This document shows positions 59,484 to 64,000 of a DNA stretch of 64,000 nucleotides, one piece after another. The position numbers were made by a program, and so were the translations under genes. Below the pieces are notes generated by a model that worked only from the letters and a program-made list of their open reading frames with translations, was not told the DNA's origin and did not search any database. The DNA comes from Bacteroidota bacterium (lineage in GTDB: Bacteria; Bacteroidota; Bacteroidia; Chitinophagales; Chitinophagaceae), in assembly GCA_018266775.1 (NCBI GenBank), contig JAFDZS010000011.1:193245-257244 (forward strand), in the 5' to 3' direction. Numbering within the stretch: the stretch's first letter is position 1; every line of letters begins with the position of its first letter.

Positions 59484-61982
59484 ATGAAAAAACTATTGAA
59501 CCTGCTAACTGCTGTTGGCATAACAACACTGTTACACGCACAAACTAAAACTGCCAGCATAACGGGCAATGTTATTAACCCAGACAATAAACCCGTTGAC
59601 GCTGCCACCATTCAATTATTAAAAGCTGCTGACAAAAGCCTGGTTAAAGTAGCAGTGTCTGACAAAACCGGCACGTACAACTTTGATAAAATTGCAGCGG
59701 GCAAATACATGGTCAGCATTACAGCTGTGGGGTTTGCAAAAAAACTTTCTGAGCCATTTACTGTTACGGCATCAGCTGCGCCAGTGAGTGTTGCTTCTGT
59801 ACAGTTAACGCCACAGGTAAAAGGGTTGAATGAAGTAACCGTAGTATCTACCAAACCGTTTATTGAACAAAAAACAGACCGTACGGTGGTGAATGTGGAG
59901 GCTTCGCCTTCGAACGCCGGCGCTACCGCATTGGAAGTGCTGGAAAAATCTCCGGGGGTAACGGTTGACAATGATGGCAACATCAGCTTAAAAGGAAAAC
60001 AGGGCGTTATTGTAATGATGGATGGTAAGCCCACTTATCTATCCGGTACCGACCTTGCCAATGTGCTGCGCAATATGCCCGCTTCAGCATTGGACCAGAT
60101 TGAGATCATGACCAATCCTTCATCCAAGTACGATGCAGCGGGTAATTCCGGCATCATCAATATCAAAACAAAGAAAAATAGAGCTAAAGGGTCTAACGGA
60201 AGTATCGCCATTGGCAACACCACTTCCATTTTTGATCATAACGGCACCAATGAATTGACATGGAAACCTAATGTATCCATTAACTACAATTATAAAAAGA
60301 ATAAGATCAATTTCTTTGGCAATGCAGTGTATAATTACCGTGAAGGCCGCGCCGGGCTGGATTTAGTAAGCCGGTATTACCGCGATGGTAAACCGCTTGA
60401 CAGCATCAATAATGTAAATACCTATTTCCGTTTCAGAAATAATAATTACACATTGAAAACAGGTTTGGACTTTACACCCAATAAACGCACCACTTATGGT
60501 ATTGTGCTGAACGGTTTTCTTTTTGCAGGAAGGCCACACCCCGTAACCAATACCACTTTCACCACGCTTGCAGGTGTGCCTTTTTCCAAACTGAATACGA
60601 ATGTACTCAACAAACTGAGCTTTGATAATATTGGCGCTAACTTCAATTATCGCCACGCATTTGATTCAACAGGCACCGAACTTACATTGGATCTTGATTA
60701 CGGACACTATAACAACACATCGGACCAGGTATTAAGTACAGGCTTTTTTGACGGCAGTAATAATAAGACCGCTGACTCCATGTTCCTGAACGGGCATTTG
60801 CCATCGCTGATTGATATTTATTCTGTAAAATCGGATTTTGTTCACAACTATAAAAATGGTATCAAACTGGAAACAGGCATTAAGTCCAGCTATGTTACTT
60901 CTGATAATTTGGTGGAATACCTGCGCAAAGCCGGCACCAACTGGGTTCCCGATGCAAGGAATAATCATTTTGTGTATAAAGAAAACATCAATGCGGCTTA
61001 TGTAAATGCCAGCAAAGATTTCAAAAAATGGACGGTACAAACCGGTGTACGTGCAGAGAATACCAACACCAAAGGCGTACAGGCAATTGATAATTCATCT
61101 GTAAAACGCAGTTATGTAAGCCTGTTCCCCACAGCGTTTGTAAGCTACAAAGCAGATGACAAAAATACGTTTACCGTTTCGGCCGGCAGAAGATTGCAGC
61201 GCCCCAATTACCAGGATCTGAATCCATTCACTTTCTTCCTGGATTCATTGAGTTACCGCCAGGGCAATCCATACCTGTCTCCGCAATTTTCTTATAACTA
61301 TGAACTCAGCCATAACTATAAAGGCAAACTCATCACTACCATTAATTACACAGACACAAGAGATGTAATTTCGCAGATCATCAACCGTAAAAAAGGCAGC
61401 AATGGTGAAATAATCGGTTTCTTAACTTCGGATAACATTGCCAGTTATACCAATGCCGGTATTGCCATCAGTGCACCTGTTAAACCGGTAAAATGGTGGA
61501 ACGCAAACCTGTATGGCAATGTATACCGTAACCATTATAAAGGCACATATATCAGCAACGAAACCGGCCATGCGGAAGTGGTGGACTTAGACCTGGCTTT
61601 CACCTCGTTTACACTCAACATCAATAATAATTTTATGCTGGGTAAAGGCTGGAGTGCAGAATTGAGCGGCTTCTACCGCTATAAAACCATTGAGCAACTG
61701 TCGCTCTCCTACCCAATGGGGCAAATGAATTTTGGCGTTGCGAAAAATAATGTATTAAAGGGCAAAGGCAGCCTTCGTTTGAATGCACGTGACCCGTTTG
61801 GCTGGCAAAAATATCACGGGCTAACACAATACGGAACGGTTGATATTGACATCAGGAACCATTGGGATAACCGCCAATACGGAGTAAGCTTTACTTACCG
61901 TTTTGGTAAACAACAAGGCCAGCAGCGCCGCAGAACATCCGGTACGGAAGAAGAACAGCAAAGAGTGGGCGGCGGTAACTAA
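59484..61982 (+). CDS. TonB-dependent outer-membrane receptor (non-SusC type)
   Basis: An 832-residue outer-membrane receptor. Signal peptide MKKLLNLLTAVGITTLLHAQ; carboxypeptidase-regulatory-like domain (SITGNVINPDNKPVDAATIQ to KLSEPFTVT); plug (QKTDRTVVNVEASPSNAGAT, LEVLEKSPGVTVDNDGNISL, GKQGVIVMMDGKPTYLSGTD, QIEIMTNPSSKYDAAGNSGI); then a barrel of the OMP_b-brl_3 class ending in YGVSFTYRFGK. A Gln/Arg/Glu-rich tail (QQGQQRRRTSGTEEEQQRVG) extends past the last strand, which is unusual because barrels normally end at an aromatic residue. No SusD partner lies nearby, so the ligand may be a small siderophore-like or peptide molecule; this is inference. Confidence 0.93.
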   Translation: MKKLLNLLTAVGITTLLHAQTKTASITGNVINPDNKPVDAATIQLLKAADKSLVKVAVSDKTGTYNFDKIAAGKYMVSITAVGFAKKLSEPFTVTASAAPVSVASVQLTPQVKGLNEVTVVSTKPFIEQKTDRTVVNVEASPSNAGATALEVLEKSPGVTVDNDGNISLKGKQGVIVMMDGKPTYLSGTDLANVLRNMPASALDQIEIMTNPSSKYDAAGNSGIINIKTKKNRAKGSNGSIAIGNTTSIFDHNGTNELTWKPNVSINYNYKKNKINFFGNAVYNYREGRAGLDLVSRYYRDGKPLDSINNVNTYFRFRNNNYTLKTGLDFTPNKRTTYGIVLNGFLFAGRPHPVTNTTFTTLAGVPFSKLNTNVLNKLSFDNIGANFNYRHAFDSTGTELTLDLDYGHYNNTSDQVLSTGFFDGSNNKTADSMFLNGHLPSLIDIYSVKSDFVHNYKNGIKLETGIKSSYVTSDNLVEYLRKAGTNWVPDARNNHFVYKENINAAYVNASKDFKKWTVQTGVRAENTNTKGVQAIDNSSVKRSYVSLFPTAFVSYKADDKNTFTVSAGRRLQRPNYQDLNPFTFFLDSLSYRQGNPYLSPQFSYNYELSHNYKGKLITTINYTDTRDVISQIINRKKGSNGEIIGFLTSDNIASYTNAGIAISAPVKPVKWWNANLYGNVYRNHYKGTYISNETGHAEVVDLDLAFTSFTLNINNNFMLGKGWSAELSGFYRYKTIEQLSLSYPMGQMNFGVAKNNVLKGKGSLRLNARDPFGWQKYHGLTQYGTVDIDIRNHWDNRQYGVSFTYRFGKQQGQQRRRTSGTEEEQQRVGGGN

Positions 61983-62010
61983 TTGTGGTGTTTTAGTTGT
62001 AGTTAAATGC

Positions 62011-62048
62011 CGGGGCGTTTCCTGTGTCTACAGGGAGTGCCCCGTTTT
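62011..62048. terminator. Intrinsic terminator between convergent genes
   Basis: CGGGGC (62011-62016) pairs with GCCCCG (62039-62044), with inner CCTGT/ACAGG; TTTT follows on the plus strand and touches the stop codon of the minus-strand kinase. It ends the TonB receptor transcript. Confidence 0.85.
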
Positions 62049-63874
62049 CATTCATCTGATACGGTAAATGAAATTGAAATGAAACATCCTTTGCCGGGTT
62101 TACTGGTAATGTTTACAGATCCATAATAAGCTTCCGTCCGGTGTATAATATTTTTTATTCCAATACCCCTGTATTTAACAGCAGTATCAAAGCCTTTTCC
62201 ATCATCGGTAATTTCAAGCCGTACCTGGTTGCCCTCATCATATAATTTCACCACTGCATTTTTTGCCGCTGCATGTTTAATGATATTGTTGCATTGCTCC
62301 TGAATAATACGGAACAGGTTCAATTTAAAATCGTCTTTCATCCATGATTCGTCTGCTGAAATATTAAACTGAATTTTGGTTGAAGTATGTACAAAATTCT
62401 GCGAAAGTTGTTTAATGGCTTCTTCCAGTGTTTCTTCCTGTAAAGATGGTGCAACAAAGGAAGAAGATAATTTACGGATCTCTTCAATGGCTGTGGTGTT
62501 GATCTCTAAACTTTTATTCAGCAACTGGTGATCGTTTCCTGAACGGCGCAAAGCCTGCTTTAAAAAAATATTGGATGCCACTAACAATTGATTGATGTTG
62601 TCATGCAATTCCCGGCCAATTGCTTCCCGTGTTCTTTCTTCTGATTCTATCGTGCTCCTGATAATTTCCTTTTCACTTTCATCTTTCAGCTTTTTAAGTT
62701 CTTCCTGTATGCGCATGGTTTCGGTAACATCTTTTACTGATATCAGGAATGCGGGTTTATCTTTATACTGAATGGCAATAATGGTGGGCTCAATATAAAT
62801 AACAGTACCATTTTTTTTACGGTGTGCCCGTACTGAATTATCGGCAGCATAGGTTTCTTTCCGCAACTGCATTTTAATATCGTTATGCGATTCAGGAAGT
62901 CTGATATCATAATTGCTGAGCTGCAGAAATTCCTCCCGGGAATAACCATACCATTTGCATGCGGTGTCATTCACTTCCAGGAAACGGAGGGTTTCTTTAT
63001 CTACAATGCCAATGGCGAATGGACTGTTGTTAAAAAGGTCCCGGTATTTCTGTTCAGACTGCCGTAGTATTTCTTCATTCTTTTTCTTTTCAGTAATATC
63101 CTGTACCGTTCCATATGCTTTGGTCATTTTACCTGCAGTATCATATTCAAAACGGGCCTGTTCCCGCACCCATTTTTCACCCGAAGCTGTGCGTATGCGG
63201 TGTTCAATATCATAAGCGCCCAGTACTTTAGCCTGCTGCCAGCTGGCATCCACCATTTCCCTGTCGGCAGGATGAACATGCTGAATAAAAAACGGATAGT
63301 CAACCGGTATACCTGCGGGTATTTCAAAAATGCGGCAGGTTTCGTCAGACCAACGGATGGCCTGTTCCGGAATATCAACAAACCAACTGCCGGTTTTGGC
63401 CACTTTCTGTGCTTCCATCAACTCTTGTTTGCTTTTCAGCAAATCTTCCTGGTACAACAGTAACTGTTCTTCATGTTCCTTTTGCAGGGTAATGAGGTTT
63501 CGAATTGAAAGGTACCGGAATACATTTCCCTGCTCATCTTTCATTGGCGTAATCACGGTATCCACCCAATAGTGCGAACCGTCTTTCGCTTTGTTTTTGA
63601 TTTCTCCCCGCCATACCATACCTGTGGTGATCTGCTGCCACATTACTGTAAAAAAATCAGCAGTGTGATAACCGCTGTTGATGATGCGGTGTGTTTTGCC
63701 AATCAGTTCGTGTGCGCTGTACTGTGATATTTCAACAAATTTATCATTAACATAGATGATCCTGCCCCTGGTGTCAGTGATGGAAACAATGGCTGCAGCA
63801 TTTATGGCAGACTGGTACGCCTGCAGCAATACAGAAGCATCCGGGTTATTGGAATGAGGAATAGCGCCTGGCAT
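62048..63874 (-). CDS. Multi-PAS sensor histidine kinase, HisKA_3 type
   Basis: A soluble sensor kinase of about 608 residues from the ATG at 63874 (MPGAIPHSNNPDASVLLQAY); the 28 further codons up to 63958 resemble leader. Three PAS/PAC units are visible: VSITDTRGRIIYVNDKFVEI with SIRNLITLQKEHEEQ, a WSDETCRIFEIPAGIPVDYP unit ending YGTVQDITEKKKN, and FAIGIVDKETLRFLEVNDTA ending in LISVKDVTETM. The phosphoacceptor helix ERTREAIGRELHDNINQLLV has His424; the HATPase_c part has FRIIQEQCNNIIKHAAAKNA, LEITDDGKGFDTAVKYRGIG and a GKGCFISISF end. No response regulator is adjacent. It is closely similar in design to the kinase at 40058-43171. Confidence 0.92.
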   Translation of the reverse strand: MPGAIPHSNNPDASVLLQAYQSAINAAAIVSITDTRGRIIYVNDKFVEISQYSAHELIGKTHRIINSGYHTADFFTVMWQQITTGMVWRGEIKNKAKDGSHYWVDTVITPMKDEQGNVFRYLSIRNLITLQKEHEEQLLLYQEDLLKSKQELMEAQKVAKTGSWFVDIPEQAIRWSDETCRIFEIPAGIPVDYPFFIQHVHPADREMVDASWQQAKVLGAYDIEHRIRTASGEKWVREQARFEYDTAGKMTKAYGTVQDITEKKKNEEILRQSEQKYRDLFNNSPFAIGIVDKETLRFLEVNDTACKWYGYSREEFLQLSNYDIRLPESHNDIKMQLRKETYAADNSVRAHRKKNGTVIYIEPTIIAIQYKDKPAFLISVKDVTETMRIQEELKKLKDESEKEIIRSTIESEERTREAIGRELHDNINQLLVASNIFLKQALRRSGNDHQLLNKSLEINTTAIEEIRKLSSSFVAPSLQEETLEEAIKQLSQNFVHTSTKIQFNISADESWMKDDFKLNLFRIIQEQCNNIIKHAAAKNAVVKLYDEGNQVRLEITDDGKGFDTAVKYRGIGIKNIIHRTEAYYGSVNITSKPGKGCFISISFTVSDE

Positions 63875-64000
63875 GAAGTGATGATGAACCGCTTTTAGAA
63901 ACAATAATAAGTTTCCGTTAAACAGGTTCCAATATAAAAACAATCCATCAAATAACAATAATGACTGTTATCATTGAAAGCGCCGGTAAGCAGTATACTC

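Overview
The window comes from a Bacteroidota chromosome, most likely family Chitinophagaceae. The signs are a SusC/SusD polysaccharide utilisation locus (PUL) run by an ECF sigma / FecR-type anti-sigma pair, three GH144-type glucanase paralogues (a family founded on Chitinophaga enzymes), a type IX secretion C-terminal sorting domain, many lipoproteins, and promoters of the Bacteroidota form (TTTG at -33, TAnnTTTG at -7). The species cannot be named from the sequence alone. No database search or software was run; family calls rest on motifs read by eye.

Region 1 (1-27200, all minus strand) is one large PUL. In transcription order it holds: ECF sigma factor, FecR anti-sigma, SusC with an STN signalling domain, SusD, a LamG-type surface glycan-binding lipoprotein, an intrinsic terminator, a seven-haem cytochrome c lipoprotein, an FG-GAP/UnbV lipoprotein, two GH30 enzymes, three GH144-like enzymes, a GMC oxidoreductase, a GH43-discoidin protein, an SGNH hydrolase and a GH3 beta-glucosidase cut by the window edge. 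The enzyme set points to beta-glucan breakdown (beta-1,2 by GH144, beta-1,6 by GH30, final cleavage by GH3). The GMC enzyme and cytochrome suggest an added oxidative step.

Region 2 (27250-27800) is the oddest part. An intact tRNA-Ser(TGA) follows a GIY-YIG endonuclease gene whose own 5' end is a second, broken copy of the tRNA-Ser promoter and 5' half, with anticodon CGA.

Region 3 (27797-36650) is housekeeping: MutS2-like ATPase, DUF2851, Maf, a UbiA-family prenyltransferase, a KdsC-like phosphatase, IscX, ferredoxin, a GyrI-like lipoprotein, a Rossmann/DUF2520 protein and an alpha/beta hydrolase. Region 4 (36650-64000) holds topA, three PAS proteins of the HisKA_3 type (one catalytically degenerate), a P-type ATPase, a TMEM175 channel, a GNAT enzyme, a type IX secreted RCC1-repeat protein, pyruvate phosphate dikinase, an old-yellow-enzyme oxidoreductase, an Upf1-like helicase and a TonB-dependent receptor.

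The window is rich in short palindromic or word-like dispersed repeats. They fill spacers, sit inside polycistronic transcripts, and have entered the GH43 coding sequence in frame. Two candidate small RNAs are proposed: one antisense in the susC leader and one downstream of the helicase.
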